This document shows, piece by piece, positions 1 to 7,596 of a DNA stretch of 40,156 bases. Under the pieces are notes generated by a model. The model was not told the origin of the DNA. It saw only the letters and a program-made list of their open reading frames with translations, and searched no databases. This DNA comes from Planctomycetota bacterium (lineage in GTDB: Bacteria; Planctomycetota; UBA1135; UBA2386), in contig JAHBXX010000042.1 in the NCBI GenBank assembly GCA_019636245.1, forward strand, positions 1-40,156, in the 5' to 3' direction. Positions within the stretch are counted from its first letter, which is position 1. Each line of letters opens with the position of its first letter. The position numbers and the translations under genes were made by a program.

Positions 1-281
1 CCCGCCCGGCGGCAACCGCGCCCGCCGGCGCCAGCGGCGCCTTCACCCGCTTCCGCATCAACTGGGGCCTGCGGGACGGGGCCGATCCGCGCCGCATCCT
101 CGCCCACGTCTGCCGACGCGGCGACATCGACAGCCGGCTGGTCGGCGGCATCGCCCTCCGACCGGACTCGAGCACGTTCGAGGTCGCCGAGGCGATCGCC
201 GGCGCGTTCGCCAGGCGGGTGCAGAAGCGCGACCGGCGCGACCCGCATCTGTTCATCGTGCGCGACGAGCACGGGGCCTGA
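1..281 (+). CDS. DEAD-box RNA helicase, C-terminal fragment (DbpA-type RNA-binding domain)
   Basis: Only the last 92 codons are in the window; the frame starts at base 3 and ends with TGA at 279-281. The fragment matches the DbpA RNA-binding domain (PF03880), an RRM-like fold at the end of DbpA/CsdA-type ATP-dependent RNA helicases. Visible features are the opening FTRFRINWGLRDG strand, the ADPRRILAHVC helix, a central GGIALRPDSSTFEV strand pair and a basic helix AFARRVQKRDRR. In known homologues this domain directs the helicase to structured RNA, often 23S rRNA. The helicase core (Q motif, Walker A, DEAD) must lie to the left and cannot be checked here. The family assignment rests on the domain pattern alone. 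Confidence 0.75.
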   Translation, partial: RPAATAPAGASGAFTRFRINWGLRDGADPRRILAHVCRRGDIDSRLVGGIALRPDSSTFEVAEAIAGAFARRVQKRDRRDPHLFIVRDEHGA

Positions 282-339
282 GCCGCGCATCGGTCTCCAG
301 GCTTGCGATGGACGGCGCCCACCGCGAGAGTGCGCGCCC

Positions 340-978
340 ATGCCGCCGCGCCGCACCCGCCGGGCAGGCCCCGATGCCGCAGCCGACCGCTTCGGCGCCG
401 ACTACTATCGGCGTTTCTACGGCGATCCGCGCACCCGGGTGAACGACGCCGCCGCGGTCATGGCGCTGGCGGAGTTCGTCGCCGCCTACCTCGCCTACCT
501 CGACGTGCCGGTGCGCTCGATCCTCGACGTCGGCTGCGGCGTCGGCCACTGGCAGCGAGCCGCCGCGCGCCTGTGGCCGCGGGCGCGCTACCACGGCATC
601 GAGTACAGCCGCTTTCTCTGCGAACGCTTCGGCTGGCAGCATGGCTCGATCACCGACCTCGACGTGCGCGCCGCCACCGGCCGCGACGAGTTCGACCTGG
701 TCGTCTGCCAGGGCGTGCTGCAGTACCTCGACGACCGGGCGGCGGCGAAGGCGCTCGCCAACCTGGGGCGCTGGTGCGGCGGCGCCCTCTACCTCGAGGC
801 GCTGACCACGGCCGACTGGCGGCGGAACTGCGACCGCGACCGCACCGACGGCGAGGTCCACCTGCGCGCCGGCGACTGGTACCGGCAGCGGCTCGCGCGG
901 CATTTCCGGGCCTGCGGCGGCGGGCTGTTCTGCAGCCGCCGCGCCGGCGTGACCCTGTTCGAACTCGAAGGCACCTGA
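340..978 (+). CDS. Class I SAM-dependent methyltransferase
   Basis: 212 residues, close to a minimal Rossmann-type methyltransferase. Motif I, which binds S-adenosylmethionine, is ILDVGCGVGHWQ at residues 61-72. An acidic residue ends the next strand (YHGIEYS), and a motif IV-like strand reads FDLVVCQGVLQYLDD. The N-terminal DRFGADYYRRFYGDP stretch resembles the lid helix of small-molecule methyltransferases of the Methyltransf_11/25 type. The substrate cannot be predicted. It follows the helicase gene by 58 nt and precedes the M48 protease gene by 28 nt, so the three may be co-transcribed. No strong Shine-Dalgarno is visible, and the ATG at 340 was chosen because it leaves the full lid helix. 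Confidence 0.8.
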   Translation: MPPRRTRRAGPDAAADRFGADYYRRFYGDPRTRVNDAAAVMALAEFVAAYLAYLDVPVRSILDVGCGVGHWQRAAARLWPRARYHGIEYSRFLCERFGWQHGSITDLDVRAATGRDEFDLVVCQGVLQYLDDRAAAKALANLGRWCGGALYLEALTTADWRRNCDRDRTDGEVHLRAGDWYRQRLARHFRACGGGLFCSRRAGVTLFELEGT

Positions 979-1006
979 CCGGCGACCCGGGGAGGCGGCA
1001 CCGGCG

Positions 1007-2932
1007 ATGACCAGCATGGACTTCTTCGGCCACCAGGAACGGGCGCGGCGCTCGTCGCGGCGGCTCGTGCTGCTGTTCGCGCTGGCCGTGGCCGGCATCG
1101 TGCTGTGCGTGTATGCCGCCGCGAGCGCGCTGCTGATGGGCGTCGACGACGGCCAGGGCGGCTTCTTCCGCCTCGACGTGCTGGCCGTCGTCGCCGCCGG
1201 CACGCTGGTCGTGGTCGGGTCGGCGGCGCTGTTCAAGACCGCGCAGCTGCGCAGCGGCGGCGGCGCGGTGGCGACGCTGCTCGGCGGCAAGCCGGTGCCG
1301 ATGGCGACCACCGACCCGAAGGAGCGCATGCTGCGCAACCTGGTCGAGGAGATGGCGATCGCGTCGGGCGTGCCGGTGCCGGAGGTCTACGTGCTCGACG
1401 GCGAGAGCGGCATCAACGCCTTCGCCGCCGGCTGGAGCCCCGCCGACGCCGCGATCGCCGTGACGCGCGGCTGCCTCGAACGGCTCGACCGCGACGAGCT
1501 GCAAGGCGTGGTCGCGCACGAGTTCAGCCACGTCTTCCACGGCGACATGCGGCTGAACATCCGGCTGATGGGCGTGCTGTTCGGCATCGTCTGCATCACC
1601 ACCATCGGCCGCATCGTCGTCAACTCGGTGGGCCGCGGCGCGGTGCGCTCGAGCCGCGGCGGCAAGGGCGGCGGCGGCGCCGCGGGCGTCGTCGTCTTCG
1701 GCGTGGCCCTGATCGTGATCGGCGCGCTCGGCGTGCTGTTCGCCCGGCTGATCCAGGCCGCCGTGTCGCGCCAGCGCGAGTTCCTCGCCGACGCCAGCGC
1801 CGTGCAGTACACCCGCAACCCGCACGGCATCGGCCGCGCGCTGGCGAAGATCGGCGGCCTGTCGACGCTGGCCAGCCCGCACGCCGAGGAGGCCAGCCAC
1901 ATGCTGTTCGCCGACGGCATGCGCCGCCACCTCGGCGGCGCGCTGGCGACGCATCCGCCGGTCGAGGAGCGGGTCGAACGCATCCTGCCCGGCTTCCGGC
2001 GCCAGCTCGCCAGCTCGCGCAACATGGTGGAAGCCGCGGCGGCGGTGCCGGCGCCCGCGCTGGCGGCCGGTGCGGCGGGCTTCGCCGGCGCCGCGCCGGC
2101 CGTGCGGCCCGGGGCGCTGGTGGCCGCGGCCGGCGATCCGCAGGCCCGGGACGTCGCCGCGGCGCGGGCGCTGCTGCAGCAGCTGCCGCTCGAGGTGGCG
2201 ATGGCGGCGCGCGACCAGGCGCGTGCGGACGCGCTGGTGGCCGCCTTGCTGCTCGACCGCGATCCGGCCCGGCGCGAACGGCAGCTGGCGGGTTGGCGCC
2301 AGGACCATCCGCAGCTGGCGCACGAGGCCGCGGCGCTGCACCTGTTGGTCGCGCGGCTCGACGCCGGCCTGCGCCTGCCGCTGCTGGAGCTGGCGATGCC
2401 GGCCCTGCGCGCCCAGCCGGCGGCCGAGCGGCAGCGCCTGCGCACCCTGGCGCGCCAGCTCGCGCTCGCCGACGGCCGGCTGTCGCCGTTCGAGTTCGCG
2501 CTGCTGCGCCTGCTCGAGCACCACGTGCGGCTGCCCGGCGAGGAGCCGCCGCGGCCGCCCGGCCGGCCGGCGCCGCTGGTGCGGCACGCGGCGGACGTCG
2601 CCGTGGTGCTGTCGGTGCTGGCCCGCGCCGGCGCCGGCGACGACGAGGCGGCGGCGGCGGCGGCGTTCGGGCGCGGCCACGCCCACCTCGGCGCGATGGC
2701 GCCGATGCAGCTGCTGCCGGCCGCGGCCTGCGATGGCGCCGACCTCGAACGCGCGGTCGACGCCCTGGCGCGGGTGTCGCCGCTGGGCAAGCGCAACCTG
2801 CTCGCCGCCTGCGCCGAGGCCGCGGCGGCGGACGGCACGCTGACGACCAGCGAGACCGACCTGCTGCGCGCGCTCGCCGCGACCTGGGACTGCCCGCTGC
2901 CGCTGACCGCCGGTTCGCCGCCCGCCGCCTGA
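1007..2932 (+). CDS. Membrane-bound M48 family zinc metalloprotease with C-terminal extension
   Basis: 641 residues. Two hydrophobic segments (about residues 20-46 and 57-78) precede the protease domain, as in HtpX/Oma1-type M48 enzymes. The zinc site is HEFSH at residues 171-175, with the third ligand in REFLADASAVQ (Glu258). A substrate-strand motif NAFAAG lies upstream, and a second hydrophobic pair follows the HExxH helix. HtpX-type proteins are about 290 residues. Here about 300 more follow: an Ala/Pro-rich linker and a helical part with two similar segments, ADGRLSPFEFALLRLLE and ADGTLTTSETDLLRALA, that look like a TerB-like fold. That extension occurs in some environmental M48 proteins. 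The likely role is membrane protein quality control. The stop at 2932 is followed by about 90 nt before the next candidate start. Confidence 0.9.
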   Translation: MTSMDFFGHQERARRSSRRLVLLFALAVAGIVLCVYAAASALLMGVDDGQGGFFRLDVLAVVAAGTLVVVGSAALFKTAQLRSGGGAVATLLGGKPVPMATTDPKERMLRNLVEEMAIASGVPVPEVYVLDGESGINAFAAGWSPADAAIAVTRGCLERLDRDELQGVVAHEFSHVFHGDMRLNIRLMGVLFGIVCITTIGRIVVNSVGRGAVRSSRGGKGGGGAAGVVVFGVALIVIGALGVLFARLIQAAVSRQREFLADASAVQYTRNPHGIGRALAKIGGLSTLASPHAEEASHMLFADGMRRHLGGALATHPPVEERVERILPGFRRQLASSRNMVEAAAAVPAPALAAGAAGFAGAAPAVRPGALVAAAGDPQARDVAAARALLQQLPLEVAMAARDQARADALVAALLLDRDPARRERQLAGWRQDHPQLAHEAAALHLLVARLDAGLRLPLLELAMPALRAQPAAERQRLRTLARQLALADGRLSPFEFALLRLLEHHVRLPGEEPPRPPGRPAPLVRHAADVAVVLSVLARAGAGDDEAAAAAAFGRGHAHLGAMAPMQLLPAAACDGADLERAVDALARVSPLGKRNLLAACAEAAAADGTLTTSETDLLRALAATWDCPLPLTAGSPPAA

Positions 2933-2997
2933 GACGCCGCGTCCCGTCCGGGGACGTTCGCGGGCCGCCCGGAGCGCCGACGCGGCGGCACGGCCGA

Positions 2998-3003
2998 TAG
3001 CGT
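2998..3003 (+). promoter_or_regulatory. Candidate -10 element TAGCGT
   Basis: TAnnnT hexamer 20 nt before the ATG at 3024. It is one of 14 such elements in the window. Unusually, it is followed by a strong Shine-Dalgarno, so this transcript would have a short leader. Confidence 0.4.
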
Positions 3004-3010
3004 CGGCGCA

Positions 3011-3020
3011 GGAGGAGGAG
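3011..3020 (+). promoter_or_regulatory. Strong Shine-Dalgarno GGAGGAGGAG
   Basis: This purine run 3 nt before the ATG at 3024 places a GGAGG core at about 5-8 nt spacing. It is the clearest ribosome binding site in the window and the main argument that the small ORF at 3024 is translated. Confidence 0.5.
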
Positions 3021-3023
3021 GAC

Positions 3024-3410
3024 ATGCGGATCGGCGTCTGGGGGGCTCCCGGCGCGGGCGGTCTGGCCGCCGCAGCGCTGCTCGGAGCCGGTATCGGGGC
3101 GTGGCTGGCCGTGCCGCTGGCGGTGGCCACGGTGCTGGCAGCGATGCTGGGTCTCGGCGGCTCGCGCCGACGCCACGCCGCAGTCCGCGCCGCGCCCAGG
3201 CCAGGGCCGCGCGGGCTCCGCGAGCGCTGTCGGCCACGGCCTCGACGTCGTGCGCCGACCACGGCGATCGCCCGCCGGGTCGACGCGCGAACGCGGGCGC
3301 GCCGCCACGACGACGGCCGACGCCGTCGTTGCGCCGGCGGTCGCCATGGCTCGATGATGCGGCGATGCGCTGTCTCGCCGCCGTCGTGCTGGTTGCCGCC
3401 GCCCACCTGA
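3024..3410 (+). CDS. Small hypothetical membrane protein (doubtful)
   Basis: 128 codons. The first 48 encode a plausible membrane protein with two hydrophobic stretches (residues 12-28 and 28-44, GAGIGAWLAVPLAVATVLAAMLG). The rest is an arginine-rich tail with disordered codon usage, unlike a real GC-rich coding frame. A TAnnnT element and a strong Shine-Dalgarno precede the ATG, which favours translation. The tail overlaps the start of the next gene by 46 nt. It may be a short membrane protein with an unselected tail, a decayed gene with a frameshift after about residue 50, or a chance ORF. No family is recognised. Confidence 0.35.
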   Translation: MRIGVWGAPGAGGLAAAALLGAGIGAWLAVPLAVATVLAAMLGLGGSRRRHAAVRAAPRPGPRGLRERCRPRPRRRAPTTAIARRVDARTRARRHDDGRRRRCAGGRHGSMMRRCAVSPPSCWLPPPT

Positions 3411-4060
3411 CGGCGCAGCAGCAGACGTTCATCGCCCGCAACGGCACCTTCCAGCTCGACCTGCCGGCGTCGTGGCGCCAGCTGTCGCCCGGCGAGGCGC
3501 GCACCATCGCGGCGCTGCCCGGCGCCCCGGCCGATCTCGGCTACGTCGAACCGCGCCTGTTCTACGCCATCGGGCCGGTCGACGACTGGTTGCAGGGCCG
3601 CTTCGACACGCCGTGGCTGTGGGTCGTCGAGCAGGACAACGAATGGGTGGTCGACGACGACTTCGCCTTTGGCCTGCGGCGCCTGTGGCAGCAGCGGGGC
3701 GAGGCGACTGGAACGCGGCACGAACTCGCCGAGGTGCGCCGGGACGAAGCCGGACCGCGGCGGCACCCCGTGCTGACGGCGCGGCGCACCAGCACGCTGC
3801 CGGGCGGCGGCGCCACGACGAGCCTCGACGTGCACGCCCCCACCGGCGGCCGGCAGGTCTCGTTGTCCTTCACCTGCCGGGCGGGCGACTTCGACCGCTG
3901 GGAGCCCGAGTTCCGGAACTGGCTGGCGACGGTGCGCTTCGCCCGCGCCGCGCAGGGCGAACCGCAGCTGTCCGATCGCCTGTGGACACCGCTCGCCACC
4001 GGGGCCGTGGTCACGGTCCTGCTGCTGCTGCTCTACAAGCACACCCGGCGACGAAGTTGA
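3365..4060 (+). CDS. Exported hypothetical protein with C-terminal membrane anchor
   Basis: 231 residues. The N-terminus MRCLAAVVLVAAAHLTAQ is a signal peptide with likely cleavage after Ala17, leaving Gln18 first. A soluble domain of about 185 residues follows, rich in Trp and acidic residues (WLQGRFDTPWLWVVEQDNEW). Near the end, TGAVVTVLLLLLYKHTRRR is a single transmembrane helix with a positively charged cytoplasmic tail. The predicted topology is a periplasmic domain anchored at its C-terminus. The frame stays open upstream to 3101, but that part is arginine-rich non-coding-like sequence, so the ATG before the signal peptide was chosen. No known family is recognised. Confidence 0.75.
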   Translation: MRCLAAVVLVAAAHLTAQQQTFIARNGTFQLDLPASWRQLSPGEARTIAALPGAPADLGYVEPRLFYAIGPVDDWLQGRFDTPWLWVVEQDNEWVVDDDFAFGLRRLWQQRGEATGTRHELAEVRRDEAGPRRHPVLTARRTSTLPGGGATTSLDVHAPTGGRQVSLSFTCRAGDFDRWEPEFRNWLATVRFARAAQGEPQLSDRLWTPLATGAVVTVLLLLLYKHTRRRS

Positions 4061-4078
4061 GCCGGCGCGGGGCGGCGC

Positions 4079-4084
4079 TACACT
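4079..4084 (+). promoter_or_regulatory. Candidate -10 element TACACT
   Basis: GCTACACT in the gap after the stop at 4060 and 63 nt before the TTG start at 4148. It fits the recurring GCTAnnnT pattern. The predicted leader of about 55 nt has no obvious Shine-Dalgarno. Confidence 0.4.
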
Positions 4085-4147
4085 GCGGCCCGGGCCGGGC
4101 CGTTCCCCGCGGACGAGCCCCAGCCAAGCGCCAACCCGACACCGCCT

Positions 4148-5722
4148 TTGAAGAAGAAAGCACCGGCCAAGAGTCACCGCAACCTGGACAAGCATCTGTT
4201 CGAGGCGGGGCAACAGTGCCACAAGCGGTTGTGGCTGGACTTCCACGAGCCGGCGCCGGAGCCGACCACGGCGATCCGCGAGCGCATGGCCGAGGTCGGC
4301 CAGCAGCTGCTGGCGATCGCCCGCAGCGTGTTCCCCAAGGGCGTCGCCATCGCCGCGACCAAGAGCGCCGACGCGGCCGCCGAGACGACCGCCCAGCTCG
4401 CCGCGGGCACGCCGGTGCTGTTCGGCGCCTCGTTCGTGGCCGATGGCGTCGAGGTGCGCTCCGACATCCTGGTGAGGCACCGCGACGGCGCGCTCGACCT
4501 CTACGAGGTCAAGTCGGGCACCAAGATCAAGCACCGCTACGTCAACGACCTCGCGCTGCAGGTGCACGTCGCCGAGCTGTGCGGGCACAAGGTGCGCGCG
4601 GTCTTCCTGCTGCACCTCAACCCCGGCTACGTGCACAAGGAGGGCGCCGACTTCCCGCCGATGCAGCTGCTGCGCAGCGCCGACGTGACGACCAAGGTCC
4701 GCAAGCAGGCCGAGCTGGTGCGCCGCCGGCTGCAGCAGTTCCGCCTCGTGCTCGACGAGGCCAAGGCGCCGCAGCTGCCGACCGGCACCTTCTGCACGGC
4801 GCCGTTCCCGTGCCCGCACCTGGCGAAGTGCGCCAAGGGCGAACAGGGCGTGCCGCTGCGCGAACTGCCCGAGCTGACCCGCGCGATCGAAACCGAATTG
4901 CACCATGCCGGCGTGCACGACATCGCCCAGCTCGACCCCGAGCGTGAGGGGCTGACCTTCCGCCAGCGGCGCACGATCGCCGCCTTGCGCAAGGGGCAGC
5001 CGATCGTCGAGCCCTTCGTCCGCGAGGAGCTGCGCCAGTGCACCAAGCCGCTGCACTTCCTGGCCATCGCCGCGCTCGCCGAGCCGCTGCCGCGCCTCGA
5101 GGGCCAGCGGCCATGGCGCCACGTGCCCCACGCCTGGGCGGCGGTCACCCTGCACCCCGACGGCCGCATCGAACGGGCGCACTTCGTGCACGTCGATCGC
5201 GGCGATCCGCGCGGCGCCTTCGTCGCCGGACTCGCCAAGCACCTCGAGATCGGCGGCACGATCGTCTGCTGGAACGCCGAGCCGATCGAGGAGCTGCGCG
5301 CCCTGCTCGACGACGTGCCGGCGGCGAAGGCCGGCGTACGCGCCGTGCTGGGTCGCGCGCACGTCGACCTGATGCGCCTGTTCGAGGCCGGCGTGTTCGA
5401 CCCCCGGCTGCGGCGCCACGACGACCTGCGCGCCAGCGTGGCGATGCTGCTCGACGACGCGAGCGGCGCCGAGCTGACCGCCTTCGACGAGGACCAGCTG
5501 TGCGCGGCGCTGACCAAGGCCGCCACGCCGCGCATCCGCAGCACCACCAAGGACAAGATCGCCGACGAGATCAAGGCGGCCGTGACCTGGAGCGCCGAGC
5601 GGCTGTTCGACCTGTACCGCAAGTACGCCGAGATCCCGACCGAGGTGGCGCCGAAGGCCCCGAAGGCGAAGGCGACCCGCCAGAAGGCTCTGCCGAAGCC
5701 GCTGCCGGGCAGCGGGGCGTGA
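4148..5722 (+). CDS. DUF2779 protein: Cas4/RecB-like Fe-S nuclease with degenerate exonuclease-like domain
   Basis: 524 residues starting at TTG; the start is supported because the conserved N-terminus (LFEAGQQCHKRLWLDF) follows at once. The N-terminal half has the PD-(D/E)xK nuclease core: Asp106 (RSDILV), Glu120-x-Lys122 (YEVKSG) and Gln138 (LQVHVAE). Four cysteines, Cys24 plus Cys216/222/228 in a Cx5Cx5C pattern, match the iron-sulfur clasp of Cas4 and AddB. The C-terminal half aligns with the RNase H-like exonuclease part of DUF2779 proteins (PF11074). There the usual FLDFET motif reads FLAIAA at residues 304-309, so both acidic catalytic residues are gone. The last 25 residues are Lys/Pro-rich. 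A role in DNA or RNA processing is inferred; the family has no settled function. Confidence 0.8.
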   Translation: MKKKAPAKSHRNLDKHLFEAGQQCHKRLWLDFHEPAPEPTTAIRERMAEVGQQLLAIARSVFPKGVAIAATKSADAAAETTAQLAAGTPVLFGASFVADGVEVRSDILVRHRDGALDLYEVKSGTKIKHRYVNDLALQVHVAELCGHKVRAVFLLHLNPGYVHKEGADFPPMQLLRSADVTTKVRKQAELVRRRLQQFRLVLDEAKAPQLPTGTFCTAPFPCPHLAKCAKGEQGVPLRELPELTRAIETELHHAGVHDIAQLDPEREGLTFRQRRTIAALRKGQPIVEPFVREELRQCTKPLHFLAIAALAEPLPRLEGQRPWRHVPHAWAAVTLHPDGRIERAHFVHVDRGDPRGAFVAGLAKHLEIGGTIVCWNAEPIEELRALLDDVPAAKAGVRAVLGRAHVDLMRLFEAGVFDPRLRRHDDLRASVAMLLDDASGAELTAFDEDQLCAALTKAATPRIRSTTKDKIADEIKAAVTWSAERLFDLYRKYAEIPTEVAPKAPKAKATRQKALPKPLPGSGA

Positions 5723-5743
5723 GCCGGCTCGCGCGGAGCGGGC
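5723..5743 (+). terminator. Stem-loop between convergent genes
   Basis: GCCGGCTC and GAGCGGGC pair at seven of eight positions around a GCGCG loop, directly after the stop of the DUF2779 gene and just before the end of the opposing glycosyltransferase gene. No T tract is present on either side. It could end transcription from both directions. Confidence 0.4.
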
Positions 5744-5747
5744 GTCG

Positions 5748-6761
5748 TCAGGCGGCGGCGTAGGCCGACAGCAGCGCGTCGATCTCGCGGGCGGCGTCGA
5801 AGCGGCGCTGGAAGTCCGCGCGCACGCGCACGCCGAGCGCCCCGGCCGCCGAGCGGTTGCGGTAGAGGGCCATCACCTGCTTCGCCATGTCGGTCTCCGA
5901 GGCGAACAGCAGCCCGGTCTCCTTGTGCCTGATCAGGTCGCGGTTGCCCGGTGCATCGGCGGCGACGATCGGCCGGCCCAGGATGCCGGCCTCGAGGATG
6001 GTCGGCGCCGCGCCCTCGCTCAGCGACGTGTTGAGCACCACGTCGGCGTCGAGGTAGGCCGCGCCCATGCGATCGTGCGCCAGCGTCGGCAGCACGCGCA
6101 CGCCCGTCTCGGGGCCGCACTGGTCCCGCAGTTCCTGGGCGTAGGCCGGGTCCTGCTCGGGACCGGCGAGGATCATCTCGACGTCGGCGCCGGCGGCCCG
6201 CAGCACGCGCACCAGCGGCACCGCGCGGTGCTGGCCCTTGATCGGCCGCAGCCCTCCCGGCAGGAACACGAGGAACCGCTGCCGCGGGATGCCGAGCGAC
6301 CGACGCAGGTCGGTGCCGCCGGTCGGCAGGCGCACGGCGGCGCGCGGCACCACGTCGATCTTGCCGACGGCGTCCGGCAGCCGCTCCTCGACCAGCAGGC
6401 CCGCGGCCGGGCTCGGCACCAGCACCCGGCGCGCCCGCCGCATCACCTCGCAGACCAGCGCGCCGCGCTCGTCGTCGAGCATGTCGTGGTGCAGGTCCTC
6501 GCCGCTCAGGGACACGACCCACGGCGTGCGGGAACCGAGCAGGTGCACGCCGGTGCGCAGCGCGTCGTGGGCGTGCACGACGTCCGGCTTGAACCGGCCG
6601 ATCGTGCCCTCGAGCGACTGCTTGAGGCCGCCTTCGGAGGTGCCGCCGAACAGTTCGCACAGGTGCCCGGAGCGTTGCAGACCCTCGCGGTAGCGGGTCA
6701 CCGTGGCGATCGCCCCCAGGTGCAGATGGGTCGGCGACGGGGTCATCAGCAGCACCTTCAC
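5748..6761 (-). CDS. Glycosyltransferase family 4
   Basis: 337 residues starting at GTG (VKVLLMTPSPTHLHLG), the normal beginning of a GT-B glycosyltransferase. The frame is open further upstream, but that part overlaps the BtpA-like gene and is arginine-rich. The N-terminal domain carries the acceptor-side Rossmann fold (KPDVVHAHDAL). The C-terminal domain starts at FLVFLPGGLRPIKG. The nucleotide-sugar site is the E-x7-E motif in SEGAAPTILEAGILGRPIV, followed by GNRDLI. It transfers a sugar from an NDP- or lipid-linked donor; the specificity is unknown. It is the last gene of the polysaccharide operon, 34 nt after the BtpA-like gene. AAGGCGG before the GTG may serve as a weak ribosome binding site. 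Confidence 0.85.
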   Translation of the reverse strand: MKVLLMTPSPTHLHLGAIATVTRYREGLQRSGHLCELFGGTSEGGLKQSLEGTIGRFKPDVVHAHDALRTGVHLLGSRTPWVVSLSGEDLHHDMLDDERGALVCEVMRRARRVLVPSPAAGLLVEERLPDAVGKIDVVPRAAVRLPTGGTDLRRSLGIPRQRFLVFLPGGLRPIKGQHRAVPLVRVLRAAGADVEMILAGPEQDPAYAQELRDQCGPETGVRVLPTLAHDRMGAAYLDADVVLNTSLSEGAAPTILEAGILGRPIVAADAPGNRDLIRHKETGLLFASETDMAKQVMALYRNRSAAGALGVRVRADFQRRFDAAREIDALLSAYAAA

Positions 6762-6795
6762 GCCGCCTTCTTTCGGCGCGCGGCCGGGGCTCGCT

Positions 6796-7584
6796 TCACC
6801 GCCGACCCGGTGGACAGGCCGCCCGCAGGGCCCGGGCGCGGTCGCCGTCGACCGGCGCGTCGATGCGGCCGTCGCGCTTGCAGGCCGTGCCGACGATCGC
6901 GCCGTCGCAGCGGCCCCACAGCACGGGCGCGTTCGCCGTCGAGAGGCCGGAACCGAGCCAGATCGGGAACGCTCCGACCGCCGCGCGCACGGTGTCGAAC
7001 AATGCGACATCGACCGGCTCGCCGGTGCGCGCGCCCGACAGCACCATGGCGTCGGCGCCGGAGCGCTCCCGGAGGTCGCGGGCTCCCGAGACCGTGTCGA
7101 ACGGCTGCAGCGGCGTCGCGTGCTTGACCAGGAAGTCGGCCAAGAGACCGATGCGCAGGCCGAGCTGCTGCCGGTAGGCGGCGAGCCGCGCGGCTTCGCC
7201 CTCGACCAGACCCTGGTCGGTGACGTACGCGCCGGCGAGCACGTTGACGCGCACCCACGCGGCGCCGGTGGCCGCGGCGATGCCGAGCGCGGCCATGCCG
7301 TCGTTGCGCAGGCAGTTCACGCCCACCGCCAGGCCGCAGTCGCCCTGGATCCGGCTCGCCACGACGGCCAGCGCGGCGACGGTGTGCGGCGGCACCGGAT
7401 CGCCGGCGGTTCCCTTGTGGAACGGCGCGTCGCCGAAGTTCTCGACCACGACGCCATCGAAGCCGCTGGCGGCGAACTGGCGCGCGTCGGCCAGGGCGCG
7501 GTCGAGCACGTGCGCCATCGAACGGTGGCCGGGGCGACCGGGCAGCGGCGGCAGGTGCACGACTCCGAGCAGGGGGCCTGGCAT
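6796..7584 (-). CDS. BtpA/SgcQ family protein
   Basis: 262 residues, the usual length of the BtpA family (PF03437), a TIM-barrel fold. Family hallmarks are the opening GVVHLPPLPGRPGH, the FDGVVVENFGDAPF strand, VGVNCLRNDGMAALGIAAATGA, VRVNVLAGAYVTDQG and the late phosphate-binding-like GSGLSTANAP. BtpA of cyanobacteria affects photosystem I stability, whereas relatives in non-photosynthetic bacteria (SgcQ) sit beside sugar genes. Here it lies between two glycosyltransferases, 12 nt after the GT2 stop, so a role in sugar or sugar-phosphate metabolism for the surface glycan is more plausible. That role is inferred from context only; no substrate is known. Confidence 0.85.
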   Translation of the reverse strand: MPGPLLGVVHLPPLPGRPGHRSMAHVLDRALADARQFAASGFDGVVVENFGDAPFHKGTAGDPVPPHTVAALAVVASRIQGDCGLAVGVNCLRNDGMAALGIAAATGAAWVRVNVLAGAYVTDQGLVEGEAARLAAYRQQLGLRIGLLADFLVKHATPLQPFDTVSGARDLRERSGADAMVLSGARTGEPVDVALFDTVRAAVGAFPIWLGSGLSTANAPVLWGRCDGAIVGTACKRDGRIDAPVDGDRARALRAACPPGRR

Positions 7585-7596
7585 CGCGTCCCCGGC

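Noticed and set aside
650..5419. Very long open frame on the minus strand (about 1589 codons).
   Set aside because: Lies opposite the protease, DUF2779 and other clear genes. It has low-complexity Arg/Ala/Gly/His content and no family signal; such frames arise because GC-rich codons rarely give antisense stops.
4148..5722. DUF2779 protein as a CRISPR Cas4.
   Set aside because: The nuclease half resembles Cas4, but no repeat array or cas1/cas2 gene is present, and the C-terminal half belongs to DUF2779.
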